This document shows positions 24,983 to 32,556 of a DNA stretch of 64,000 nucleotides, piece after piece. The notes beneath the pieces are model-generated. The model saw nothing but the letters and a program-made list of their open reading frames with translations. It had not been told where the DNA came from and did not search any database. A program made the translations under genes and the position numbers. Origin of the DNA: UBA11475 sp902486425 (GTDB taxonomy: Bacteria > Bacillota > Clostridia > Christensenellales > Borkfalkiaceae); contig CABTOK010000005.1 of NCBI GenBank assembly GCA_902486425.1, forward strand, positions 163,960 through 227,959, written 5' to 3'. Each line of letters opens with the position of its first letter. Position 1 is the stretch's first letter.

Positions 24983-26170
24983 ATGTTCGTATATGCAGAC
25001 AATGCCGCGACCACGAAACCGTGTAAAGCGGCTACGGAAGTAGTTAACGAATTCAACGAAAAATATTACGGCAATCCTTCGAGTCTTCACACGGTCGGAC
25101 AGATTGCGAAGGAAAAGCTCGAAGAAGCGAGAGCTGTTATGGCTAAATACTTAAACGCCGAACCAGGCGAGATTTATTTCACATCCGGCGGAAGCGAATC
25201 CGATAATCAGGCGATAACGTCGGCGGCGGCAATCGGTGCGAGAAAGGGTAAAAAACATATCGTTTCGACCAGGTTCGAACATCATGCGGTTCTTCACACG
25301 CTCGAAAAGCTGGAAAAGCAGGGTTTTGAAGTAACGCTCGTAGACGTAAACAGAAACGGTATCGTTAAAGTTGAAGATATAGAAAAGGCTATCCGCCCCG
25401 ACACCTGTCTCGTGACGGTAATGTTCGCGAATAACGAAATCGGAACGATACAGCCGATTAAAGAAATCGGCGCGCTCTGCAAAGAAAAAAAGATACCCTT
25501 CCACACCGACGCGGTTCAGGCTGCCGGACACCTTAAAATCGACGTAAAAGATATGAATATCGACATGCTCTCGCTGTCCGGTCATAAATTCCACGGTCCC
25601 AAAGGCGTAGGCGTATTGTATTGCAGAAAGGGAGTATATCTTCAGCCGCTCATCGAAGGCGGTGCGCAGGAGAAAAATAAGCGCGCGGGAACGGAAAACC
25701 TCCCCGCAATAGCCGGTATGGCAAAGGCGTTTGAAATCGCCAACGAAAATCTCGAAGAATATACCGTAAAGGTTTCGGCTCTCCGCGACAAGCTTATAAG
25801 AGAGCTTTCAAAGATTCCGCACTCCGTAGTAAACGGCGATACCGAAAACAGAGTTCCTAATAACGTAAATATCTGCTTCGAAGGTATCGAAGGCGAAAGT
25901 TTGCTTCTTCTTCTTGACGAAAACGGCATTTGCGCTTCTTCGGGTTCCGCATGCACGTCGGGATCGCTCGATCCGAGCCACGTTCTTCTGGCGATAGGGC
26001 TCCCGCATGAAGTCGCTCACGGAAGTCTGAGACTTTCGCTCTCGCTCGAAAATACCGAAGAAGAAATCGACCATATCATAAAGGTCGTACCCGAAGTCGT
26101 AGCTTATTTAAGAAAAATCTCGCCCGTCTGGGACGAACTTGAAAAAGGAGAAAGAAAACATGTTATATAG
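24983..26170 (+). CDS. iscS: Cysteine desulfurase, IscS/NifS type
   Basis: This 395-residue PLP enzyme strips sulfur from cysteine, giving alanine and a persulfide for iron-sulfur cluster assembly and tRNA thiolation. It starts YADNAATTKP, the PLP Lys is Lys202 in SGHKFHGPKG, and the sulfur-accepting Cys is Cys324 in the long mobile loop ASSGSACTSGS, which is the group I (IscS-like) form. TDAVQAAGH carries the cofactor-stacking region. AAAGGAG precedes the ATG. The stop overlaps the start of the scaffold gene, so the two are translationally coupled. Confidence 0.97.
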   Translation: MFVYADNAATTKPCKAATEVVNEFNEKYYGNPSSLHTVGQIAKEKLEEARAVMAKYLNAEPGEIYFTSGGSESDNQAITSAAAIGARKGKKHIVSTRFEHHAVLHTLEKLEKQGFEVTLVDVNRNGIVKVEDIEKAIRPDTCLVTVMFANNEIGTIQPIKEIGALCKEKKIPFHTDAVQAAGHLKIDVKDMNIDMLSLSGHKFHGPKGVGVLYCRKGVYLQPLIEGGAQEKNKRAGTENLPAIAGMAKAFEIANENLEEYTVKVSALRDKLIRELSKIPHSVVNGDTENRVPNNVNICFEGIEGESLLLLLDENGICASSGSACTSGSLDPSHVLLAIGLPHEVAHGSLRLSLSLENTEEEIDHIIKVVPEVVAYLRKISPVWDELEKGERKHVI

Positions 26171-26585
26171 CGAAAAAGTAATGGATCATTTCAAAAATCC
26201 CCGCAACGTCGGCGAAATTCCCGACGCGGACGGCATAGGCGAAGTCGGAAACGCTAAATGCGGCGACATTATGCGTATGTATATAAAGGTCAAAGACGGC
26301 ATAATCACCGACGTCAAGTTCATGACGTTCGGATGCGGCAGCGCGATCGCAACGTCGTCTATGGCGACCGAACTTATAAAGGGCAAACCTATCGAAGAAG
26401 CGGTTGAACTTTCGAACAAAGCCGTAGTAGAAGCGTTGGACGGACTCCCCGCTCATAAAATTCACTGTTCGGTCCTTGCCGAAGAAGCGATTAAAGCAGC
26501 CGTCAAAGATTACTACGATAAAAACGGCATCAAATACGACGAAACTAAATTCGGTCAGGTAAACTGCGCTCATTGCGACAAATAA
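26160..26585 (+). CDS. iscU: Iron-sulfur cluster scaffold protein
   Basis: This 141-residue protein is the scaffold on which IscS and an iron donor build [2Fe-2S] clusters. The three ligand cysteines are Cys34 (NAKCGD), Cys59 (TFGCGSAIA) and Cys103 (HCSVLAEEA), and the Asp after Cys34 is in place. The start at 26160 overlaps the iscS stop by 11 bases and has AAAGGAG upstream; the in-frame ATG seven codons earlier is less well placed. The C-terminus ends with an extra NCAHCDK motif. No hscA, hscB or ferredoxin gene follows, as is usual in Clostridia. Confidence 0.95.
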   Translation: MLYSEKVMDHFKNPRNVGEIPDADGIGEVGNAKCGDIMRMYIKVKDGIITDVKFMTFGCGSAIATSSMATELIKGKPIEEAVELSNKAVVEALDGLPAHKIHCSVLAEEAIKAAVKDYYDKNGIKYDETKFGQVNCAHCDK

Positions 26586-26615
26586 CCGCTTTGCGGAAAT
26601 ATAGAACGGACGTGC

Positions 26616-26656
26616 TTAAAAGGAATTCCGCGCCGATCGGCGCGGAAATCTTTTAA
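26616..26656 (+). terminator. Long hairpin after iscU
   Basis: TTCCGCGCC pairs with GGCGCGGAA around GATC, and the flanking AAAAG/CTTTT extends the stem. The run of T is short (TTTT), so it could act as a terminator or an RNA stabiliser between iscU and the Rrf2 gene. Confidence 0.7.
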
Positions 26657-26792
26657 AACCGAATATTCGTACGTATTCGTTCCCGGCGGCGACGCTTTCG
26701 GAACTTAGATCAAAACCCGATAATAAAACGTTTAAGGGGGATGCGTTTTAACCGTTTGGTTAAAGCGTTTATATGTGGTAAAAGAGGTTAAA

Positions 26793-27215
26793 ATGAAAAT
26801 TTCGACAAAAGGTAGATATGCGTTAAGGCTCATGCTCGACATAGCGGCTAATCAGGCCGATTCGGTCGTTACGGTAAAGGATGTGGCTAAACGTCAGAAT
26901 ATTTCCGAAAAATATCTTGAAAGAATAATAAATTCTTTGGTAAAAGCCGATCTTCTGACCAGCACGAGAGGATTTTCGGGCGGGTACAGACTCAATAAGC
27001 CCGCTTCGGAATACAGCGTAAGGAGCATTCTCGAAGTAACCGAATCCTCGGTTGCGCCCGTAGCGTGCATGGAAAAGGAAAAAGATTCGTGCAACAGCTG
27101 CGATAATTGCGTTACTTCAAAATTCTGGAAGGGACTAGACAAGGTAGTCAACGATTATCTGGAGGGAACAACTTTGCAGGATCTTTTGGACAGATCTTGC
27201 GGTTGTAACAAATAA
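26793..27215 (+). CDS. Rrf2-family transcription regulator, IscR-like
   Basis: This 141-residue protein has the Rrf2 winged helix (MKISTKGRYALRLMLDIA, then the recognition helix QNISEKYLERIINSLVKADLL and wing TRGFSGGYRL). Its effector region has Cys92, Cys100, Cys103 and Cys106 plus a CxC near the end, so it probably carries an iron-sulfur cluster as IscR does; the cluster-free cysteine regulator CymR lacks these. Its place between iscSU and cysK suggests it controls cluster assembly, cysteine supply, or both. The start at 26793 has AGAGG upstream; a frame six codons longer is less likely. Confidence 0.9.
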   Translation: MKISTKGRYALRLMLDIAANQADSVVTVKDVAKRQNISEKYLERIINSLVKADLLTSTRGFSGGYRLNKPASEYSVRSILEVTESSVAPVACMEKEKDSCNSCDNCVTSKFWKGLDKVVNDYLEGTTLQDLLDRSCGCNK

Positions 27216-27244
27216 TTTTTATAATTTAAGGTAAAGTTTTTAAT

Positions 27245-27269
27245 ACCTGTATCGCCGAAACGCTACCGC
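27245..27269 (+). repeat. Dispersed REP-like repeat, copy 2
   Basis: ACCTGTATCGCCGAAACG followed by CTACCGC lies between the Rrf2 gene and cysK, one of the best matches to the family consensus. Confidence 0.75.
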
Positions 27270-27315
27270 GGATAAAAAATCGGCAAAAATCTGCAATTCG
27301 GCAAAATATAGTAAT

Positions 27316-27339
27316 ACCTGTTTGACCGAAACATCGCCA
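27316..27339 (+). repeat. Dispersed REP-like repeat, copy 3 (degenerate)
   Basis: ACCTGTTTGACCGAAACA is followed by TCGCCA, 71 bases after copy 2 in the same orientation. Confidence 0.5.
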
Positions 27340-27428
27340 AAGATAAGCCAAAACGGTTCAAAAAGGTCACAAATTTTAAAAATCAAAAAACTGTTGAAAC
27401 TATCAAAATTATTAAAGAAGGCTTGAAT

Positions 27429-28355
27429 ATGAAAGTTTACGATTCTGTGATAAAACTTATAGGCAATACGCCGCTTGTGGAACTCAAAAATATCGAAGAA
27501 CTTTACGGACTTAAAGCTAAAATCTTCGCCAAGATCGAAGCGTTTAACCCCGGCGGTTCCGCAAAGGACAGAATAGCTTTAAAAATGCTCGAAGCGGCTG
27601 AAAAGAACGGCTTCAAAAAAGGCATGACGGTAATCGAACCGACTTCCGGAAATACGGGCATAGGTCTCAGCATGATTGCCGCGGCGAAGGGTTATAAGGC
27701 CGTTATCGTTATGCCCGACAGCATGAGTGTTGAAAGAATTAAGTTTATGAAGGCTTACGGCGCGACCGTGGTTCTCACGCCCAAGGCTCTCGGTATGAAG
27801 GGCGCAGCCGATAAGGCGGAAGAATTACATAAAGAAATAGAGGGCAGCATAATCGCGGGACAGTTTTACAACCCCGCTAACGTTCAGGCGCATTACGAGA
27901 CTACCGGTCACGAAATTTATGAAGATACCGACGGAAAGGTTGCGGCTTTCGTCGCTGGCATAGGCACCGGAGGTACGGTTTCGGGCGTAGGCAGATACCT
28001 TAAAGAAAAGATCGACGGCGTAAAGATTTTCGGCGTGGAACCGGAAACTTCACCTCTCATCACAAAGGGCGTTGCCGGCTCGCATAAGATACAGGGCATC
28101 GGCGCGAATTTTGTTCCCGAAAACTTTAAAAAAGAATTTGTGGACGAAGTTCTGACAGTTTCGGACGAAGCCGCTTTCATAACAGCGACAGAACTCGCCG
28201 TAAGCGAAGGCGTGGTTGCCGGAATTTCTTCGGGGGCCGCTCTTTCCGCTGCGATAGACGTCGCTAAAAAAGAAGAATTTGCAGGTAAAAACGTCGTAGT
28301 ATTTTTACCCGACAGCGGCGACAGATACCTTTCTGTAGACGGATTTATAAAATAA
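27429..28355 (+). CDS. cysK: Cysteine synthase (O-acetylserine sulfhydrylase)
   Basis: This 308-residue PLP enzyme makes cysteine from O-acetylserine and sulfide. The PLP Lys is in NPGGSAKDRIA, the phosphate and substrate loop is EPTSGNTGIGL, the second phosphate loop is GTGGTVSGVG, and ISSGAALSAA closes the site. The ATG at 27429 has AGAAGG seven bases upstream; a TTG two codons earlier is possible but unnecessary. Sitting behind iscSU and the Rrf2 gene, it supplies the cysteine that IscS consumes. No cysE is adjacent. Confidence 0.96.
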   Translation: MKVYDSVIKLIGNTPLVELKNIEELYGLKAKIFAKIEAFNPGGSAKDRIALKMLEAAEKNGFKKGMTVIEPTSGNTGIGLSMIAAAKGYKAVIVMPDSMSVERIKFMKAYGATVVLTPKALGMKGAADKAEELHKEIEGSIIAGQFYNPANVQAHYETTGHEIYEDTDGKVAAFVAGIGTGGTVSGVGRYLKEKIDGVKIFGVEPETSPLITKGVAGSHKIQGIGANFVPENFKKEFVDEVLTVSDEAAFITATELAVSEGVVAGISSGAALSAAIDVAKKEEFAGKNVVVFLPDSGDRYLSVDGFIK

Positions 28356-28442
28356 ACCGAAAAATAATCTATCGTTTTAATAAGTTTATATTCAGAATAT
28401 AAATATAAACGGAGATTAAAAACCGAATATAAAAACAAAAGT

Positions 28443-28472
28443 AAGCCGGCAGGTAATTTTGCCGGCTTTTTT
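28443..28472 (+). terminator. Terminator of cysK
   Basis: AAGCCGGC pairs with GCCGGCTT, followed by six T counting the stem end. Confidence 0.9.
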
Positions 28473-28529
28473 GTGTTTTAAAGTTAAAGCGGCAAAAAAT
28501 AAAAAAAATTTTAAAAATTTTTTAATAAT

Positions 28530-28557
28530 GTGTCACAAAACGGCGTTTTCATGTCGT
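28530..28557 (+). promoter_or_regulatory. ECF-sigma-like promoter with no gene behind it
   Basis: TGTCACA at 28530-28536 and CGTC at 28554-28557 are 17 bases apart, followed by TTATAAGTGAAAGGG. From memory this resembles autoregulated promoters of clostridial ECF sigma factors, but no sigma gene follows. The next 370 bases on this strand have no credible open frame. Confidence 0.4.
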
Positions 28558-28640
28558 CTTATAAGTGAAAGGGTAGACCGGATTATAAAATAGCTTATCC
28601 CTGTCATTCTTATTATAAAACAGCTCATTCTTAATAATTT

Positions 28641-28735
28641 CCTTTTCCTTTCCTTAACGGAGATCCGTGCGAAGTATTGCTTATTCTGTTAGTAATATAG
28701 TCAATCGGGTTTCCGTTAAGGAATTAAAGGGAAAA
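28641..28735 (+). ncRNA. Candidate structured RNA: long inverted repeat
   Basis: TTCCTTAACGGA (28649-28660) and TCCGTTAAGGAA (28712-28723) are perfect 12-bp inverted copies around a 51-base loop. Flanking CTTTTCCTTT and AAAGGGAAAA extend the stem after a short bulge. A T-rich stretch follows at 28738-28747. It lies about 90 bases after the ECF-like promoter. It could be a small RNA, a remnant of a mobile element, or a protein site. The rest of the gap to 28927 is plain AT-rich sequence. Confidence 0.35.
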
Positions 28736-28927
28736 TGATTTTATTTTTACATATAAATTATTTTTACGCTAAAATCGGATTTGATACCAATTTGCCGCCT
28801 ATGATAAAAAACACGGCTATGAAGTCCGCGACGTTACTAAATAAAGCCGTAATCTCGTATTTATATAAATAAAGATTGTGTATATATAAATCAAAAACGC
28901 GTAAAAACATAAATAAACACTAAAAAC

Positions 28928-28967
28928 AAACAAAAAGCAAGGCTGTCATAACGACCGCCTTGCTTTT
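28928..28967 (-). terminator. Terminator of the minus-strand zinc-ribbon gene
   Basis: AAAAGCAAGG (28933-28942) pairs with CCTTGCTTTT (28958-28967). The T-run on the minus strand (TTTTTGTTTG) shows it serves the gene at 29013-29552. Confidence 0.85.
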
Positions 28968-29012
28968 ATAATTAAAAAAATCTATTTAAAGTATTTTTAT
29001 ATCGATATTCTT

Positions 29013-29552
29013 TCAGTAATAAATTCCGCCGCCGCCGACGTTGATATTGCACATAACGCACGAAACTAAAACTACAGAAAGAAGTGCTAACGCAAAATAT
29101 GTAATGACTCCGATAAGCGCGCCCTTTCCGCAAGATTTAGCCTTTAACGGATATTGATCGTTCCATACGAGATATAAAATAAGTCCGACGAGAGGAAAGA
29201 AAAACGACAGCACGGCAAACCCCGCATTCGGTGCGTCAAGATTTTGCGGGCGGAAGTTCTGGTTGTAATTAGGGTTGCCGTTCTGATACCCGTAACCGTT
29301 GTTATAATTGCCGTTACAGTTATAATTGTTGTAACCGTTACCGCCATAGCCGCCGTTCGGGTTGCCGTTATATCCGCAGTTACCGTTAAAATTATTGTTG
29401 TACCCGTTATTTGCGTTACTTTGGTTAAAGCCGTTATTATTGCCGGCGTAACCGGAAGCATTTTCTTCTTTATAAGCGATTGTCTTCTGCCCGCAATAGG
29501 GGCAGACCTGTTGATCGTCCGCGATTTCTTTACCGCAATGTGTGCAATACAT
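29013..29552 (-). CDS. Zinc-ribbon membrane protein with Asn/Gly-rich linker
   Basis: This 179-residue protein opens YCTHCGKEIADDQQVCPYCG (zinc ribbon), then a 75-residue linker dominated by Asn, Gly and Tyr (residues about 35-108), and ends with two membrane segments (about 112-130 and 145-168). It is the same architecture as the protein at 23072-23596, but the membrane part (FAVLSFFFPLVGLILYLVW...GKGALIGVITYFALALLSVVL) belongs to a different, common zinc-ribbon family found in many Firmicutes. AAAGGAGG precedes the ATG on the minus strand. The function is unknown. Confidence 0.8.
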   Translation of the reverse strand: MYCTHCGKEIADDQQVCPYCGQKTIAYKEENASGYAGNNNGFNQSNANNGYNNNFNGNCGYNGNPNGGYGGNGYNNYNCNGNYNNGYGYQNGNPNYNQNFRPQNLDAPNAGFAVLSFFFPLVGLILYLVWNDQYPLKAKSCGKGALIGVITYFALALLSVVLVSCVMCNINVGGGGIYY

Positions 29553-29775
29553 AAAATCCTCCTTTATAATAAGTATGAATTATTAAATTATCGAGCCACC
29601 GTAAGTCTTTGGTTTATCATCGTTAAGGTCATACCTTTTGACCTATTATGATTATATCATAAAAAAATCGGATTTGAAAGATTAGGTTAAAAATTTACGA
29701 TAATTTTTTGAATTTCTCATAAAAGTCGTATCATTATCGGTGAAATTATACGCAAAAATCAGATAAAAGAATATA

Positions 29776-29801
29776 AAAAGACGCGGATATGCCGCGCCTT
29801 A
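29776..29801 (-). terminator. Terminator of the O-acetyltransferase gene
   Basis: On the minus strand AAGGCGCGG pairs with CCGCGTCTT (one wobble), followed by T residues. Confidence 0.7.
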
Positions 29802-29834
29802 AATTATTTATAAAATTATTTTTAGAATCCGAAT

Positions 29835-30467
29835 TTATTGTTTAATGAGTTCTTCGGGGATAGCTACGCCGTGGTTGTAAGAATTCATATCTTTTTCGGT
29901 GATAGCTCTATGAACTTTGCAGGGATTGCCGAAAGCTATTACGCCCGACGGCACGTCTTTGGTAACTACCGAACCTGCGCCGATAATTACGTTGTCGCCG
30001 ATGGTTACGCCCGGCATGATGAGCGCGCCCGAGCCTATCCAGCAATTTTTGCCTATGTGTACGGGCAGATTGTATTGGAGACCGCGGCTTCTTAAATCGT
30101 GGTTAAACGGGTGAGCTGCCGTCGCGACCGTTACGTTCGGTCCGAAAAGCGTATAATCGCCGACTGTTATTTCGCCGTCGTCAACCATGGTTAAGTGAAA
30201 GTTCGCATACACGCCCTTGCCGAATTTAACGTTCCAGCAACCGAGGTTGGCGTAAAAAGGCGGTTCGATATAACAGCCTTCGCCGATTTCGAGAAACATC
30301 TCTTTAAGCATTTTTGTCCTTGTCTTCATTCCATCCGGGGTGGACGGGGTGTTGTTGAAAGCATGGACCATTTCGATACGCGTAAGCTGAAATGGTGCGA
30401 GTTCTTTGTCTGCGGGATCGTATATTTCGCCGGAGAGCATTTTTTTTCTGATTTCCGTTAAAGACAT
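29835..30467 (-). CDS. Maltose/galactoside O-acetyltransferase family protein
   Basis: This 210-residue left-handed beta-helix enzyme transfers acetyl from acetyl-CoA to a sugar hydroxyl. The N-terminal Maa domain (EIRKKMLSGEIYDPADKEL) is followed by hexapeptide turns (VGDYTLFGPNVTVATAAHPFN with the catalytic His, then IGKNCWIGSGALIMPGVTIGDNVIIGAGSVVTKDVPSG). Length and motifs are those of LacA/Maa. Its natural acceptor is usually unknown, and detoxifying non-metabolised sugars is one proposal. The ATG has a ribosome site AAGGAT on the minus strand. It follows the XRE membrane gene on the same strand. Confidence 0.9.
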   Translation of the reverse strand: MSLTEIRKKMLSGEIYDPADKELAPFQLTRIEMVHAFNNTPSTPDGMKTRTKMLKEMFLEIGEGCYIEPPFYANLGCWNVKFGKGVYANFHLTMVDDGEITVGDYTLFGPNVTVATAAHPFNHDLRSRGLQYNLPVHIGKNCWIGSGALIMPGVTIGDNVIIGAGSVVTKDVPSGVIAFGNPCKVHRAITEKDMNSYNHGVAIPEELIKQ

Positions 30468-30515
30468 AATTTAATCCTTTTACCGATATATTGTTTTATT
30501 TTTTATTATAAGGGA

Positions 30516-30534
30516 GCGTTTTGGCAATACAGGT
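30516..30534 (-). repeat. Dispersed REP-like repeat, copy 4 (degenerate)
   Basis: GCGTTTTGGCAATACAGGT lies in the gap between the O-acetyltransferase and XRE genes, with two changes in the core. Confidence 0.45.
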
Positions 30535-30618
30535 ACCGCTGAACGAGTCCATAATTTATTATTTTCCGTTTTTCCGTCCGATGGTATAAATGGCGGAATT
30601 TTTGAGCCTGATTAATTT

Positions 30619-31212
30619 TTATACTATTTTTTTCTTTCTTTTAAATCCGAAGATAAGGAATATAGCTATCTGAAGGGGTATTCCCAAAAAGTATACGGGC
30701 CAGAGAGTATAATTACCAAACGATACGTGGATAAAGATTAAAACGGACCAGACGATGATCGAGCAAAATACCGAAATAAGAGTCTTTCGTTTCGTTTTTG
30801 CCCATATCGACGAAAAAACGAGCGCGACTATTGCCGAAGCCGTTACCGCAAGTATAAAAACCTGCCATATGTTTTTGCCTGTTTTAAGAAAGAGTATTAC
30901 GTATACAAATACGGCTATAAACCATACAAGCGTCATCGCGAGCGAAGTTATTACTATATGGTTGCGGTTCGACGATACAGGAGCCTTTTTTAAGCCGCCG
31001 TCGTGTTCCTCTAAAAGAGCGGAAAGAGGTATACCGTAAATTCCGGCTATTTTATCGAGCGTTTCGACGTCGGGTAAAACCTCGCCGTGTTCCCAGCGGG
31101 AAACGGCTTTGTCCGAATAGCCAATTTTTTCGGCAAGTTCGAGCTGCGTAAGTTTATGTTCTTTTCTTAAAGATATAAGGTTTTCGATTAAAACTTCTTT
31201 TATTGCCTTCAT
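30619..31212 (-). CDS. XRE-family regulator with membrane domain
   Basis: This 197-residue protein has an N-terminal Cro/C1 HTH (LISLRKEHKLTQLELAEKIGYSDKAVSRWEHGEVLPDVETLDKIA) joined to four hydrophobic segments (about residues 85-108, 115-135, 142-160 and 167-187). This is a frequent Firmicute design: a membrane-tethered regulator, perhaps sensing the envelope. The VSRWE.G..LPD pattern is the conventional DNA-reading helix. The gene diverges from the GT8-acyltransferase pair across 288 bases, which could be its target. No regulatory palindrome stood out. Confidence 0.85.
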   Translation of the reverse strand: MKAIKEVLIENLISLRKEHKLTQLELAEKIGYSDKAVSRWEHGEVLPDVETLDKIAGIYGIPLSALLEEHDGGLKKAPVSSNRNHIVITSLAMTLVWFIAVFVYVILFLKTGKNIWQVFILAVTASAIVALVFSSIWAKTKRKTLISVFCSIIVWSVLIFIHVSFGNYTLWPVYFLGIPLQIAIFLIFGFKRKKKIV

Positions 31213-31500
31213 TATATTTTCTCTTGAATATTTTCGTTTATATGGCTATTATAGTCTAAAAATATACTTAAAGCAAGCTTTTTTTATTAAGAAACGCGCA
31301 ATTCTCGCTTTGCGGGAGTCGTTTTTTTAAATTCTCGCAAGGCCGTACCGAATAAGACGGAGGCTTTTTATAAAATTCTCTGGTGTTTTTTAATGAGCAT
31401 TCATATACTGATGATAAAGTTTGATCCCCATACAAAAGCGGCGCAGACGTGCCGTATTCACAAAATAAAAAGAGCGGGACAAAACCATAAGGAGAATTAA

Positions 31501-32556
31501 ATGAAAAAGTTATTGGATAAAATAAGAAACGGAAATAAAAAAGGAGCAATAAAAAAGACAACGAGGATTCCGGTATTTTACGCAACGGACGAAAACTATC
31601 TGCCTTTTGCCGTGATAAGTATTTCTTCGGTACTTAAAAATTGCGACAAAAACGACAAGTATGATTTTTATATTCTGACCGAAAACATTCCGCAGGAAAA
31701 GAAAAAGTATCTTAAAAGTTTCGAGAGCGAAAACGTAAAAGTAAGATTTGTTTCCGTCCGCAATAAAATAAAAGGGCTTATAACCGATCTTGAAAAAAGC
31801 CTCAGAGACTATTATACCGTTTCGATATTTTACAGATTGTTCATTCCGTCGCTTTTTCCGCTGATGAAAAAGGCGATATATCTTGACAGCGACACGATAA
31901 TAAGAGGTAACCTCAGGGAGCTTTACGATACCGATATAGGCGATAATATTCTCGCGGCGTGCCGTGACGAAGCGGTTTCGAACTGTCCCGAATTTATAGA
32001 TTACGTTGAAAACGCGGTGGGAGTTCCCGGCGAAAAATATTTTAATTCCGGCGTACTCGTCATGAACCTTGCGAAAATGAGAGAAGAAGGGATTGAGCAG
32101 AAGTTCGTCGATTTAGTAAAAAGATATAACTTTTTAACCGTCGCACCCGATCAGGATTATCTTAATTTTTTATCTTTGGATAAGGTCCGCTATCTTGATA
32201 AAGTCTGGGATAAAATGCCCTGTGCCGACGATATCGACGAAGAAAAAATTAAACTTATACATTATAACATGTGCGATAAGCCGTGGCATTACGACGGTAT
32301 CCTGTATGAAAAATATTTCTGGCTCTATGCTGAAGAGATGCCTTTTTACGACGAACTCGTTTTAAGAAAGAAAAATTATTCGGCGGAAGAAAAGGAAAGA
32401 GATACGGCTTCGAAAATAGCTCTCGTACAGAAGGCGAAGTCGATTATAAACGAAGATAAAACTTTCAAAAAAATCATGGACAAAAATAAAGACGAATCGG
32501 AACGCGATTTTTACGGATTCGATACGTTTCCGAGAATGCAAGAGGCGTTGAAATGA
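31501..32556 (+). CDS. Glycosyltransferase family 8
   Basis: This 351-residue retaining glycosyltransferase is recognised by IPVFYATDENYLPFAVISISSVLKN at the N-terminus, the DxD metal site in AIYLDSDTIIRGNL, FNSGVLVMNL, and LIHYNMCDKPWHY near the C-terminus. GT8 enzymes in Firmicutes build lipopolysaccharide-like or wall glycans from UDP-sugars. AAGGAG precedes the ATG. It overlaps the next gene by four bases (ATGA), so a sugar transfer and an acyl transfer are coupled, which fits glycolipid assembly. Confidence 0.92.
   Translation: MKKLLDKIRNGNKKGAIKKTTRIPVFYATDENYLPFAVISISSVLKNCDKNDKYDFYILTENIPQEKKKYLKSFESENVKVRFVSVRNKIKGLITDLEKSLRDYYTVSIFYRLFIPSLFPLMKKAIYLDSDTIIRGNLRELYDTDIGDNILAACRDEAVSNCPEFIDYVENAVGVPGEKYFNSGVLVMNLAKMREEGIEQKFVDLVKRYNFLTVAPDQDYLNFLSLDKVRYLDKVWDKMPCADDIDEEKIKLIHYNMCDKPWHYDGILYEKYFWLYAEEMPFYDELVLRKKNYSAEEKERDTASKIALVQKAKSIINEDKTFKKIMDKNKDESERDFYGFDTFPRMQEALK

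Noticed and set aside
27216..27428. Cysteine T-box or SAM riboswitch before cysK
   Set aside because: The gap holds two dispersed repeat copies and no conserved aptamer sequence.
28641..28735. Inverted repeat as ends of an insertion sequence
   Set aside because: Only 51 bases lie between the arms, there is no transposase frame and no clear target duplication; a tiny non-autonomous element cannot be fully excluded.
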